Below, one piece after another: positions 46,207 to 54,479 of a DNA stretch of 64,000 nt (its first letter is position 1; each line of letters begins with the position of its first letter). Source of the DNA: Rouxiella sp. S1S-2 (GTDB lineage Bacteria; Pseudomonadota; Gammaproteobacteria; Enterobacterales; Enterobacteriaceae); the NCBI RefSeq assembly GCF_009208105.1, contig NZ_WFKL01000001.1:1488001-1552000 (forward strand), in the 5' to 3' direction. Under the pieces are notes generated by a model. That model worked only from the letters and a program-made list of their open reading frames with translations. It did no database searches and had not been told where the DNA came from. The translations under genes and the position numbers were made by a program.

Positions 46207-46545
46207 GTGTCACAAGCCTCGTCATCACCCGCAGGGTGGATGACATCAGGAAATAATAATGAAGTTCTTTCTGATAAAGTAGCCTACTTTTATGTCATGC
46301 AATCCGATGCGAAACGCAATTATTAGTAACACTCATTTTCAGACTGATGCCACGATAGGCGCAAAAAGCGACCTATAACTCTCTGCACTTTACCTTCAAT
46401 ACCTAAAAAAAACGTGGAGAAAAAAAGGAGATGATGTAAAAAAGGCTTAGGGGAACGCTGAAGCTGCGTTGATTGCACTTAATGGCTGGATTAATTTAAA
46501 AAAGTAACCATTTATTCGCATATAAGGGACGTTGAGAGTGAGATT
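46207..46545. promoter_or_regulatory. Divergent control region of acrD and the winged-helix gene
   Basis: About 340 bases without a gene. It includes the BaeR-box candidate, an A-rich tract near 46405-46430 and several AT-rich segments suited to promoters for both directions. A hairpin-like CATCACCCGCAGGGTGGATG lies near 46223-46242. Confidence 0.5.
46407..46424 (-). promoter_or_regulatory. Candidate BaeR box upstream of acrD
   Basis: The minus strand reads TTTTTCTCCACGTTTTTT. The first ten bases equal the published BaeR consensus half TTTTTCTCCA; the second half (ATDATTGGC region) matches poorly, about 12 of 18 overall. It is 200-218 bases before the acrD ATG. Confidence 0.45.
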
Positions 46546-46827
46546 ATGTTGAATTCAGTTTTTGCCCGTCGGCTCTATCTTTGCTGGTTAATTAATAATA
46601 ATGAACGTCCAAACGTACCTAAATTAATGGCGTTGAGCGGATGGCCAAGACGCACGCTGCAGGACGTGCTGAAAGCCCTGCCTGGGATGGGCGTTGAGCT
46701 GGTTTTTGTCCAACAGGGCGTTCGAAATAACGACGGTTACTATCAGCTTACCCACTGGGGCCCGTTGAACGCGCAGTGGATAGACTTGCATCACGACCAA
46801 CTGCTAACCGCGATTGAACAGGGGTAG
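46546..46827 (+). CDS. Small winged-helix DNA-binding protein
   Basis: 93 residues with an N-terminal helix [18 protein letters not shown], a helix-turn-helix ([23 protein letters not shown]) and a wing-like strand pair ([26 protein letters not shown]). This fits the HTH_43-type winged-helix family of enterobacteria and vibrios; the family name is from memory. Target unknown. It is divergent from acrD across a 340-base control region and precedes nudK, so regulation of a neighbour is possible but unproven. The ribosome binding site is weak (GAGTGAGATT). Confidence 0.75.
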   Translation: MLNSVFARRLYLCWLINNNERPNVPKLMALSGWPRRTLQDVLKALPGMGVELVFVQQGVRNNDGYYQLTHWGPLNAQWIDLHHDQLLTAIEQG

Positions 46828-46994
46828 CCTACCTTTGTTCTGACGCGCGCCAACGCTTGCCCTCATGCATGGCCAAGGGATTGCATGGAATACAAATTTT
46901 ATCAATATTAGGAACATTCGGGACAAACTATTCGTTCTCATTCCCTTCGGCTCATTCTACTATTAACAGCTTCTGTCACTCACCTCGAGGCGCT

Positions 46995-47570
46995 ATGTCC
47001 GCTAATATTGAAATCATCAAAAATGAGTTGCTGTCTGATAACTGGTTCATGCTGCGCAACTATACCTATGATATAGCCAAGAAAGACGGGACTAAGGTCA
47101 GACATAAACGCGAGGTTTACGATCGGGGCAACGGCGCGACAATTTTGCTCTATAACCGCAAAAAACAGACCGTGCTGTTGGTAAAGCAATTTCGAATCCC
47201 AAGCTATGTTAACGGCAATGCCAACGGCATGTTGATTGAAACCTGCGCCGGATTGCTGGACAACGATTCGCCGGAAGACTGTATCCGTAAAGAGGCTATC
47301 GAAGAAACGGGTTATCAGGTTGGCGAGGTTGAAAAACTGTTTGAGCTTTTTATGTCGCCAGGCGGCGTCACTGAGGTGATCCACTTTTTTGCCGCCGAGT
47401 ATCATGATGAGAGTCGAGCGAACAACGGTGGTGGCGTGGAAGATGAAGACATTGAAGTGCTCGAAGTGCCTTTCAAGCAGGCGCTGGCGATGATTAAAAA
47501 TGGTGAGATTAAAGACGGTAAGGCAGTGATTTTATTGCAGTATGCGCAGTTGAATGGCCTTTTGGGCTGA
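46995..47570 (+). CDS. nudK: GDP-mannose pyrophosphatase NudK
   Basis: Nudix hydrolase splitting GDP-mannose to GMP and mannose-1-phosphate, 191 residues as in E. coli. The Nudix box is [27 protein letters not shown] (about residues 84-110) with the REx2EE-type core KEAIEETG, and [14 protein letters not shown] follows as in NudK. The frame is open 46 codons upstream, but ATG 46995 ([18 protein letters not shown]) aligns with E. coli and has GAGG four bases before it. In E. coli nudK lies next to ypfG; here one unknown gene separates them. Confidence 0.95.
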   Translation: MSANIEIIKNELLSDNWFMLRNYTYDIAKKDGTKVRHKREVYDRGNGATILLYNRKKQTVLLVKQFRIPSYVNGNANGMLIETCAGLLDNDSPEDCIRKEAIEETGYQVGEVEKLFELFMSPGGVTEVIHFFAAEYHDESRANNGGGVEDEDIEVLEVPFKQALAMIKNGEIKDGKAVILLQYAQLNGLLG

Positions 47571-47578
47571 GTAAGAAA

Positions 47579-47602
47579 AGACCGAAGTTGCGGCTTCGGT
47601 CT
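47579..47602. terminator. Terminator between nudK and the secreted protein gene
   Basis: AGACCGAAG and CTTCGGTCT form a perfect 9-bp stem with a six-base loop, between converging genes; A-rich before and TTTAAA after. Confidence 0.75.
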
Positions 47603-47618
47603 GATTTAAAACACCTCT

Positions 47619-48824
47619 TTATTGAGGGAGTGAGAGCGAAATGCCGCCTTCATGCTGGCCTCTTGCCGACCACGGTAGCACCGACCAACGGGTCCCTTCA
47701 CAGGCACGCATCGCTCTGGCGAATGATGGCCCGAAGTGGATCCCCTTGGTGGTCATGTACCAGGACGGGAAATACCAGATTTCCGCATCACTGTAGTCAC
47801 AATCATCATCTCCCTTGGGTTTTTGCATCTCCCCCGGATACAGCTGTTTAAATTGTCGAATCAACCACGGTGCAAAATTCTTTTCCCGGTAGTTTGAATA
47901 ATCATCAAAGCTAACGGTGTTACTGCTTTGATCCGCATGGTCGTCGGCATACATATAATGGAAAGGTTTTTCCTGTCCCACCCACAAAATGTCTTCCAGT
48001 GACAGCGGCGCGCCAGTCTGGGCATTTAAATTAAGCGGTGAATCGCCAAAGTCGGGATGCGCCCCCCCGCAACTATAGCTGGTGGATATTTTAATACTCA
48101 CTGCCGTGGGCGACAGCAGTTCAGGCGTTACGGTTTGTTCAAAATCACCTTTGCCAAACTGGCTAGCGCCGAGCATGCAGCTATGGTAATCAATGACTTC
48201 CTGCCACATTCTCGCCATCAGTCGTTGATTGATGACATTAAGCTGGGCATCGGGGTAACCGGAGGCCAAGGTGAACAGCGAGACGTCTGATTCTGGCTCG
48301 TGCCACCACTGCAGTGGGTATCCCATAAAGGTTTGCTGTTTACCTTTCTTGAGCGTTAAATCGCTCAGGCGCAAATATTCATAAGGTGATTCGTGGATCA
48401 GGCGTGTCAGGAACCCATCGGGATTTGACTCAGGCAATTGCGCTGGAGTCAATGCGATGGGCATGATTTTTCCCTGAGGATTTGACCAGGTACCCTGCCA
48501 GCCAGATTTACCGTCGGATTCTATCCGCAGCGTTGGTCGGGGAGTATCGTTAAAGTCGTCGGTGCCTTCCTGTAGCGTAATTTCACCGTCCTGCTCACTG
48601 CCGTTTAGCGGTAAATCGAGATGATATTTTTGATAAAAGTAACGTCCTGTTATGGCTTCGGGTTTATTTAAATCCAGCTCAACGACTACGGCAGTACGGC
48701 CAATGGTTCCTGTCAGCACGATTGGCGGTTCTTCCGCCAGCGCTGAGGCTGATACTAACGAAATCATAAGCAGAATTATTTTTATTTTTATGGTCTGCAA
48801 ACTAAAATTGCGAACTATCGCCAT
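47619..48824 (-). CDS. Predicted secreted protein, DUF3298-like
   Basis: Unnamed protein of about 401 residues. A signal peptide is visible near residues 8-30 (LQTIKIKIILLMISLVSASALA). The central sequence YSCGGAHPDFGDSPLNLNAQTGAPLSLEDIL resembles the core of DUF3298/RsiV-like domains (YxGGAHP ... tGxxLxLxDl), so a periplasmic ligand-binding or lysozyme-binding type fold is possible; this is inference. Four cysteines lie in the mature part. The start is uncertain: ATG 48824 has no spaced ribosome binding site. It converges with nudK and is divergent from ypfG; E. coli has nothing at this position. Confidence 0.7.
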   Translation of the reverse strand: MAIVRNFSLQTIKIKIILLMISLVSASALAEEPPIVLTGTIGRTAVVVELDLNKPEAITGRYFYQKYHLDLPLNGSEQDGEITLQEGTDDFNDTPRPTLRIESDGKSGWQGTWSNPQGKIMPIALTPAQLPESNPDGFLTRLIHESPYEYLRLSDLTLKKGKQQTFMGYPLQWWHEPESDVSLFTLASGYPDAQLNVINQRLMARMWQEVIDYHSCMLGASQFGKGDFEQTVTPELLSPTAVSIKISTSYSCGGAHPDFGDSPLNLNAQTGAPLSLEDILWVGQEKPFHYMYADDHADQSSNTVSFDDYSNYREKNFAPWLIRQFKQLYPGEMQKPKGDDDCDYSDAEIWYFPSWYMTTKGIHFGPSFARAMRACEGTRWSVLPWSARGQHEGGISLSLPQ

Positions 48825-49094
48825 CCCTATTGTACCTTTTATATATTATGACCGGTGCTAATCAATAGAATATCAGCTCAGGGTGTTCTTAAGCGTATAA
48901 CAGCGCAACAAAACGTGTTTATCCCCTTAATGATGAAACTATTTCGTGTCTTCCAAACTGACGTGAGTGCATTTTTACGTTTTAAAAAGCTATCCATTTC
49001 TATTTACTGGTAAAAAAATGATGCTTTTCGGGCAGAGTCTTTGCACAGCTTAGGTTAATATCTAAAGGTTTACTTCGTAAAAGAGCTTATTCTA

Positions 49095-50168
49095 ATGATA
49101 CCCAATTGGATATCCACCCCGCTGTTGTTGATGGCAACCCTGTTAACCGGCTACGCGCATGCCCAACCGATGCAAAGAATCTACAACGATTGGCAGGTAA
49201 GTTGCGACAATTTAAACCATTGTTCAGCGAGAAGTGCGCAGGACAGCCAGGGTCTGGTGTTGCAGCTAACCCGTGATGCCGGCCCGGAAGGGCGTGCGAG
49301 CGTCAGTATTGATTATCAGCGCAACGGTGACGAGCAGACCTCAGACCTGGCCATTGCCAACCGTCTCACGTTCAGCGGCAAGCCACTCACATTTAATCGC
49401 CGTGAATGGGACGTGAGCAAAAAACATATTGCCAGCATTAACCGTCTGGTGGTGGGTGATTTTGTGAACATTATCCGCGAAGGCAGCAGCATTCAGTTGG
49501 CTGGAAAGCTGGATCCGGCGCAGAGCACGCGGCCTGCTATTTCTTTGAACGGGCTAAAGGCGGCGCTGTTGGCTATTGACGAGCAGCAATCGCGCGAAGG
49601 GACAAAAACCGCCTGGGCTAGCCGTGGCAATAAATCGCCGTCAACGGTGCCAGCAGCGCCCGCGGTGCCATTATTGCCGCGGTTCAACGAACCCCATCCG
49701 CTGACGGAAGGGGAAATCTCGGCGATAACTCAAAATACCGCCACCAATATTGAAAATAACGACTGCAGCCTCGACCCCTCGGAGCGGGAAGTGCATCTGT
49801 ATCCGCTAAGCAATGACAAAGCGCTGATGACCGTTAACTGCGATATGGGGGCCTATAATCTGTATGTATTGGGTTATATGGTTTCGCGGCAGGCGCCTTA
49901 TAAAGCCGATACTCTGGTGCTTGACCTGCCGTTTAAAACGGGTGAGGACGACCAGCCTCCCGAGCTCATTAACGCTGATTTTGATGAGAAAACAGGGATG
50001 CTTTCGATCTTTGATAAAGGACGCGGGCTGGGTGATTGCGGCGTATCTTCGCGCTGGATGTTTGACGGTAAAACCTTCCGCCTTGCGTTTTATTCCTCTG
50101 AACCAAGCTGTGACGGCTATAGCAAGAGTGGACAGTGGCCCGTACTGTGGATGACAAAATCTTCATAG
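49095..50168 (+). CDS. ypfG: DUF1176 periplasmic protein YpfG
   Basis: 357-residue exported protein with a signal peptide (about residues 1-23, ending GYAHA). Family features are YNDWQVSCDNLNHCSAR near the N-terminus and a C-terminal half with paired cysteines (GLGDCGVSSRWMFDGKTFRL and EPSCDGY). Matches DUF1176 and, by position beside tktB-talA and nudK, E. coli YpfG. Function unknown. A proline/alanine-rich linker near residues 180-200 divides two domains. The ribosome binding site is weak. Confidence 0.88.
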   Translation: MIPNWISTPLLLMATLLTGYAHAQPMQRIYNDWQVSCDNLNHCSARSAQDSQGLVLQLTRDAGPEGRASVSIDYQRNGDEQTSDLAIANRLTFSGKPLTFNRREWDVSKKHIASINRLVVGDFVNIIREGSSIQLAGKLDPAQSTRPAISLNGLKAALLAIDEQQSREGTKTAWASRGNKSPSTVPAAPAVPLLPRFNEPHPLTEGEISAITQNTATNIENNDCSLDPSEREVHLYPLSNDKALMTVNCDMGAYNLYVLGYMVSRQAPYKADTLVLDLPFKTGEDDQPPELINADFDEKTGMLSIFDKGRGLGDCGVSSRWMFDGKTFRLAFYSSEPSCDGYSKSGQWPVLWMTKSS

Positions 50169-50267
50169 ATTTGTCCTCAAGCGAAAACCTCTGTAGCCAC
50201 CCATTTCACCGGTTTCTGGCTGTCCGGTTCTGGTTTAGCTCCGGGAGAGGGGTAGGGTGATGCCATA

Positions 50268-50299
50268 AAAAAGGCCCCGGCTTTCACCGGGGCCTTTTT
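50268..50299. terminator. Bidirectional terminator between ypfG and tktB
   Basis: AAAAAGGCCCCGG and CCGGGGCCTTTTT form a perfect 13-bp stem with a six-base loop. Confidence 0.92.
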
Positions 50300-50334
50300 A
50301 GACCTGCTTCAAACAATCTCTGACGATAAAAGAC

Positions 50335-52329
50335 TTATTTCAGCAGCGCCTGCGCTTTCGCGACCACGTTGTCTACCGTAAAGCCGAACTCTTTGAACAG
50401 CAGCTCCGCCGGCGCCGACTCACCAAAGGTGGTCATGCCCACGATAGCGCCGTTCAGGCCCACGTATTTATACCAGTAGTCGGCAATGCCCGCTTCCACC
50501 GCCACGCGCGCCGAAATCGCTTTCGGCAGGACGGACTCGCGATAGGCTTCATCCTGCTTGTCGAACGCGTCGGTTGACGGCAGCGACACCACGCGTACCC
50601 TGGTCCCCGCCGCGGTCAGCTTGTCGGCCGCTTCCACGGTGATACCCACCTCAGAGCCGGTGGCAATCAGGATAACCTCTGGCGTGCCTTCGCTGTCCTT
50701 CAGAATGTAACCCCCGCGCGCCACGTTCGCCAACTGCTCGGCGGTACGCGGTTGCTGGGTCAGGTTCTGACGGGAGAAAATCAGCGTCGTCGGGCCGTCG
50801 TTGCGCTCAATCGCGTATTTCCACGCCACCGCGGACTCGACCTGGTCGGCCGGGCGCCACAGGCTCATGTTCGGCGTCACGCGCAGGCTGGCCAACTGCT
50901 CCACCGGCTGGTGCGTCGGGCCGTCTTCGCCCAGACCGATAGAGTCGTGGGTGTAAACGAACACGTTGCGGATTTTCATCAGCGCGGCCATGCGCACCGC
51001 GTTACGGGCGTACTCCACGAACATCAGGAAGGTCGCCGAGTACGGCAAGAAGCCGCCGTGCAGCGCGATGCCGTTGGTGATGGCGGTCATGCCGAACTCG
51101 CGCACGCCGTAGTGAATGTAGTTACCCGCCTGGTCGTCGCCGATTGATTTCGAGCCGGACCACATGGTCAGGTTGCTCGGCGCCAGGTCGGCAGAGCCGC
51201 CCAGGAACTCCGGCAGAATTTTGCCGAAGGCTTCCAGCGAGTTCTGCGACGCCTTGCGGCTGGCAATGTTCGCCGGCTTGGCCTGCAACCCTTCGATGAA
51301 TTTCTGTGACTCGGTTTCCCAGTTCTGCGGCAGCTTGCCGTTAACGCGACGGTCAAACTCGGCGGCCAGCTCCGGGTAGGCTTTGGCGTAGGCGGCGAAC
51401 TTGTCGTTCCAGGCCGCTTCTTTGGCCTTACCGGCTTCCTTGGCGTCCCACTGGGCATAAATGTCCTGAGGAATTTCAAACGGCGGATAGTTCCAGCCAA
51501 TCGCTTTACGCGTGGCGGCCACTTCGTCCGCACCCAGCGCGGCGCCGTGCACGTCGTGGGTGCCGGCCTTGTTCGGTGAACCGAAACCGATGATGGTTTT
51601 GCACAGGATGAGCGTCGGCTTGTCGGTCACCTTGTGGGACTCTTCGATAGCCGCTTTAATCGCGTCAGGGTTGTGGCCGTCTACGTGACGAATGACGTGC
51701 CAGTTGTAGGCTTCAAAACGCGCCGCGGTGTCATCGGTGAACCAGCCTTCTACGTGGCCGTCGATGGAGATGCCGTTGTCATCGTAGAACGCGGTCAGTT
51801 TACCGAGCTTCATGGTACCGGCCAGCGAGCACACCTCGTGGGAGATACCTTCCATCATACAGCCGTCGCCCAGGAAGGCGTAGGTGTGGTGGTTGACGAC
51901 GTCGTGGCCTTCGCGGTTGAACTGCGCGGCCAGCGTGCGTTCGGCGATGGCAAAACCGACGGCGTTAGCAATCCCCTGACCCAGCGGGCCGGTGGTGGTT
52001 TCAACGCCTGGGGTGTAGCCGTACTCCGGGTGACCTGGGGTCTTGGAGTGCAGCTGGCGGAAGTTGGCAAGCTCGTTAATCGGCAGGTCGTAGCCGGTGA
52101 GGTGCAGCAGGCTGTAAATCAGCATAGAGCCGTGACCGTTTGAGAGGACGAAGCGGTCGCGGTCGGCCCAGTGCGGGTTGGTCGGGTTGTGGTTCAGGTA
52201 ATCACGCCACAAGACTTCGGCGATGTCGGCCATGCCCATAGGGGCGCCAGGGTGGCCGGAATTCGCTTTCTGCACGGCGTCCATGCTGAGTGCGCGGATA
52301 GCGTTCGCAAGCTCTTTACGAGAGGACAT
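50335..52329 (-). CDS. tktB: Transketolase TktB
   Basis: Thiamine-diphosphate enzyme of the non-oxidative pentose phosphate pathway, 664 residues, interconverting xylulose-5-P, ribose-5-P, erythrose-4-P, fructose-6-P and glyceraldehyde-3-P. Conserved parts: [48 protein letters not shown], ThDP motif [21 protein letters not shown], and the C-terminal [25 protein letters not shown]. Named tktB from its place downstream of talA, as in E. coli; sequence alone does not separate TktA from TktB. 16 bases after talA, with TGGAGT before the ATG. It can consume erythrose-4-P from the neighbouring island. Confidence 0.93.
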   Translation of the reverse strand: MSSRKELANAIRALSMDAVQKANSGHPGAPMGMADIAEVLWRDYLNHNPTNPHWADRDRFVLSNGHGSMLIYSLLHLTGYDLPINELANFRQLHSKTPGHPEYGYTPGVETTTGPLGQGIANAVGFAIAERTLAAQFNREGHDVVNHHTYAFLGDGCMMEGISHEVCSLAGTMKLGKLTAFYDDNGISIDGHVEGWFTDDTAARFEAYNWHVIRHVDGHNPDAIKAAIEESHKVTDKPTLILCKTIIGFGSPNKAGTHDVHGAALGADEVAATRKAIGWNYPPFEIPQDIYAQWDAKEAGKAKEAAWNDKFAAYAKAYPELAAEFDRRVNGKLPQNWETESQKFIEGLQAKPANIASRKASQNSLEAFGKILPEFLGGSADLAPSNLTMWSGSKSIGDDQAGNYIHYGVREFGMTAITNGIALHGGFLPYSATFLMFVEYARNAVRMAALMKIRNVFVYTHDSIGLGEDGPTHQPVEQLASLRVTPNMSLWRPADQVESAVAWKYAIERNDGPTTLIFSRQNLTQQPRTAEQLANVARGGYILKDSEGTPEVILIATGSEVGITVEAADKLTAAGTRVRVVSLPSTDAFDKQDEAYRESVLPKAISARVAVEAGIADYWYKYVGLNGAIVGMTTFGESAPAELLFKEFGFTVDNVVAKAQALLK

Positions 52330-52345
52330 GTTCTACTCCAGTTAA

Positions 52346-53296
52346 TTACAGTTGAGCGGACAGCATATCTTCCAGCTTCTGCTGGTCGACAGCGAACAAA
52401 CGAATGCCTTCAGACAGCTTCTCAACCGCCATTGGGTCTTGGTTATGCTGCCAGCGGAACTCTTCTTCTGCCAGCGGCGCTGGCTGATGGAATGCTTCTG
52501 TGGAGGGAGTCAGTTTACGTTCAACCGGCTCGTTGCTGTTTTTCAGCTCTTCCAGCAGGTTTGGCGAAATAGTCAGACGATCGCAACCAGCCAGTGCCAA
52601 GATCTGGTCAACTTTACGGAAGCTGGCACCCATGATCACCGTCTGATAACGATGCTCTTTATAGTACTTGTAGATATCTGTCACGGACTTCACACCCGGA
52701 TCTTTCGTCGCATCGTAGGCCGCGTTTGGCTCTTTGGCCTTATACCAGTCGTAGATACGGCCCACGAAAGGTGAAATCAGATAAACACCGGCTTCGGCGC
52801 AGGCACGGGCCTGGGCGAAGGAGAACAGCAGAGTCAGATTACAGTTGATGCCTTCTCTTTCTAACTGTTCAGCGGCTTTGATGCCTTCCCAGGTGGAGGC
52901 CAACTTGATCAAAATACGCGATTTATCAATGCCGTGGTCCGCATACATGCCGATCAGCTTACGCGCTTTTGCCACACACATGCCGCGATCGAAGGACAGA
53001 CGTGCGTCAACTTCGGTTGAAATACGGCCAGGGACACTTTTGAGGATCTCCAGACCGATGTTCACAGCCAGCTTGTCAGAAGCATTGATAATTTGCGTTT
53101 CCTTGCTTCCACCTTGTCTACGGGCGTAATCAAGCGCTTCTTGAATCAGAGGTTTGTACTGTGGAATATCAGCAGCTTTGAGGATCAGTGAAGGATTGGT
53201 GGTCGCATCCTGCGGTTCGAAATGACGAATGGATTCAATATCGCCACTGTCGGCTACCACTGTCGTTAGCTGTTTAAGTGCGTCTAACTGGTTCAT
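52346..53296 (-). CDS. talA: Transaldolase TalA
   Basis: Class I transaldolase, 316 residues, moving a dihydroxyacetone unit between sedoheptulose-7-P or fructose-6-P and aldose phosphates. Schiff-base Lys131 is in [12 protein letters not shown], with [10 protein letters not shown] at 30-39 and [18 protein letters not shown]. Position upstream of tktB favours TalA over TalB. It is separated from the divergent-facing catabolic island by about 210 bases. Together talA-tktB offer an exit for D-erythrose-4-P. Confidence 0.95.
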   Translation of the reverse strand: MNQLDALKQLTTVVADSGDIESIRHFEPQDATTNPSLILKAADIPQYKPLIQEALDYARRQGGSKETQIINASDKLAVNIGLEILKSVPGRISTEVDARLSFDRGMCVAKARKLIGMYADHGIDKSRILIKLASTWEGIKAAEQLEREGINCNLTLLFSFAQARACAEAGVYLISPFVGRIYDWYKAKEPNAAYDATKDPGVKSVTDIYKYYKEHRYQTVIMGASFRKVDQILALAGCDRLTISPNLLEELKNSNEPVERKLTPSTEAFHQPAPLAEEEFRWQHNQDPMAVEKLSEGIRLFAVDQQKLEDMLSAQL

Positions 53297-53506
53297 CTCT
53301 TACTCCTTAAGAAGAATCGATACAGCAAAAAGTCGTTACGTTTTAATTAGAGTACATAGACTGCATCATTTTATTAACACATTGAATGCGCTTTTTCTGA
53401 TTATTGTGATGGGCCAGAGCTATGGCTTTAGATATCAACAGGTTATAAAACCGGTTGGCGGACCTTATTATAAACAGTTAAACAAAGTCCGCTGACAGCA
53501 GAAAAA

Positions 53507-53956
53507 TTAAGCGCCTTTCAAACCTTCATAGTAGCCAATTTTTTCAACTTTGCTGGTTGAACCGCCTCCTTCGAAATTAGAGGCCAGCCAGGCCGCGACG
53601 ATCGATTTTGCTAATTCCGGGCCAATGACGCGCGCACCCAGCGTCATCACTTGTGCGTCATTACTTTTGCGGGCGCGTTCGGCTGAATAAGTGTCATGGC
53701 ACTGGGCGGCGCGAATGCCAGCAACTTTGTTCGCCACGATGCTCATTCCAATGCCGGTGCCACACAGCAAAATGCCGCGTTCAAACTTTCCTTCTTTAAT
53801 TGCCGTTGCCACGGTGAAGGCAATATCCGGGTACAGCGGATTATTAGCATCCTGGCTGTAATCGACCACTTCCAACCCCTGTTGCTGAATAAAAGCTTTA
53901 ACGATGTTTTTCAGTTCAATAGCCGCATCATCGGCTCCAATCGCGATAGGTAACAT
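53507..53956 (-). CDS. RpiB-like D-erythrulose-4-phosphate / D-erythrose-4-phosphate isomerase (EryI/DerI type)
   Basis: RpiB/LacAB-family isomerase, 149 residues. Catalytic Cys65 is in LLCGTGIGMSIVANKVAGIRAA. The N-terminal signature that is usually DHA in RpiB (His10) reads ADDAA here, and residues 87-95 are HDTYSAERA, as in tetrose-specific EryI/DerI proteins, not the EPYSA of E. coli RpiB. I therefore infer interconversion of D-erythrulose-4-P and D-erythrose-4-P, the last step of tetrulose catabolism. AGGAAGGA precedes the ATG. It is divergent from the transporter operon across a 523-base control region and faces the same way as talA-tktB, 210 bases upstream of them. Confidence 0.82.
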   Translation of the reverse strand: MLPIAIGADDAAIELKNIVKAFIQQQGLEVVDYSQDANNPLYPDIAFTVATAIKEGKFERGILLCGTGIGMSIVANKVAGIRAAQCHDTYSAERARKSNDAQVMTLGARVIGPELAKSIVAAWLASNFEGGGSTSKVEKIGYYEGLKGA

Positions 53957-54094
53957 AATTTATCCTTCCTAATTAATAGGTTATGAATGTTGAGTGGCGT
54001 CATGGCATTGAACACAGCGGCCATCTTTCTGCTGCGGCTCCCGGCCTTTTTGGGGGGCGCGCAACGCATAAAATCAAGATAGCGCGAAATCAAT

Positions 54095-54121
54095 CATATG
54101 TTCAATGATCGTTCATATGTT
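54095..54121. promoter_or_regulatory. Candidate operator 1 (isomerase side)
   Basis: CATATGTTCAATG (54095-54107) followed by TTCATATGTT (54112-54121). Both strings recur exactly in operator 2, 160-180 bases away. Probable binding site of the SorC-family regulator encoded at the end of the island. Confidence 0.6.
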
Positions 54122-54271
54122 TTGTGATGAATGATCTAAACTGATGCCGTCCGCGTAAATGTATTGAACAAAATGTGATGTAAACTCAGGTGTGATCCGT
54201 TTTAATCGGCTTTTTGAGTCGTGTCACACTTTTAACGTTGGGGTGTAGGCAATTTAAGAGGGAAAGGGTAG

Positions 54272-54304
54272 TGTTCATATGTTCAATGTAGATATTTATG
54301 AACA
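54272..54304. promoter_or_regulatory. Candidate operator 2 (transporter side)
   Basis: The inverted repeat TGTTCATA (54272-54279) / TATGAACA (54297-54304) has a 17-base centre and includes CATATGTTCAATG (54276-54288) and TTCATATGTT (54274-54283), identical to operator 1. It lies 28 bases before the leader ORF. Confidence 0.62.
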
Positions 54305-54331
54305 GCTCAAAACCCGTCAGAGGATGAGACC

Positions 54332-54469
54332 ATGAGACAAGCCTGCAAAAGCCCTACAAGCACTGCCCATTTTGCAGCGTCGGATAAGACATCCAGCGCT
54401 TTTGAACGCTGCACCAGCCAGCACACCAGAAGCTCCTTAGTTAATGCTTTGCCTGCCTGCGGGCAGTAG
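54332..54469 (+). CDS. 45-codon leader ORF upstream of the transporter gene
   Basis: ATG at 54332 has AGAGGA seven bases before it. The ORF encodes a 45-residue polar peptide, Ser/Thr- and Cys-rich (MRQACKSPTSTAH at the start, PACGQ at the end), and its TAG stop (54467-54469) is the first part of TAGGAG, the ribosome binding site of the transporter gene, whose ATG is ten bases farther on. The junction between the transporter and kinase genes has the same TAGGAGTA stop/ribosome-site fusion, suggesting translation is coupled at both. Could be a regulatory leader peptide or a fortuitous frame; no homologue is recognised. Confidence 0.5.
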   Translation: MRQACKSPTSTAHFAASDKTSSAFERCTSQHTRSSLVNALPACGQ

Positions 54470-54479
54470 GAGTAAAAAA

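Larger units (their letters stand above)
53957..54331. promoter_or_regulatory. Divergent control region of the tetrose/apionate island
   Basis: Between the isomerase gene (minus) and the leader ORF/transporter (plus). It holds two copies of a 13-bp motif, one near each expected promoter, several more TGTTCA/TGAACA half-sites and AT-rich DNA. A GTGTGATCCG...CGTGTCACAC pair at about 54191-54230 is another imperfect inverted repeat with CRP-like TGTGA and TCACA halves too far apart to be one CRP site. Confidence 0.55.
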
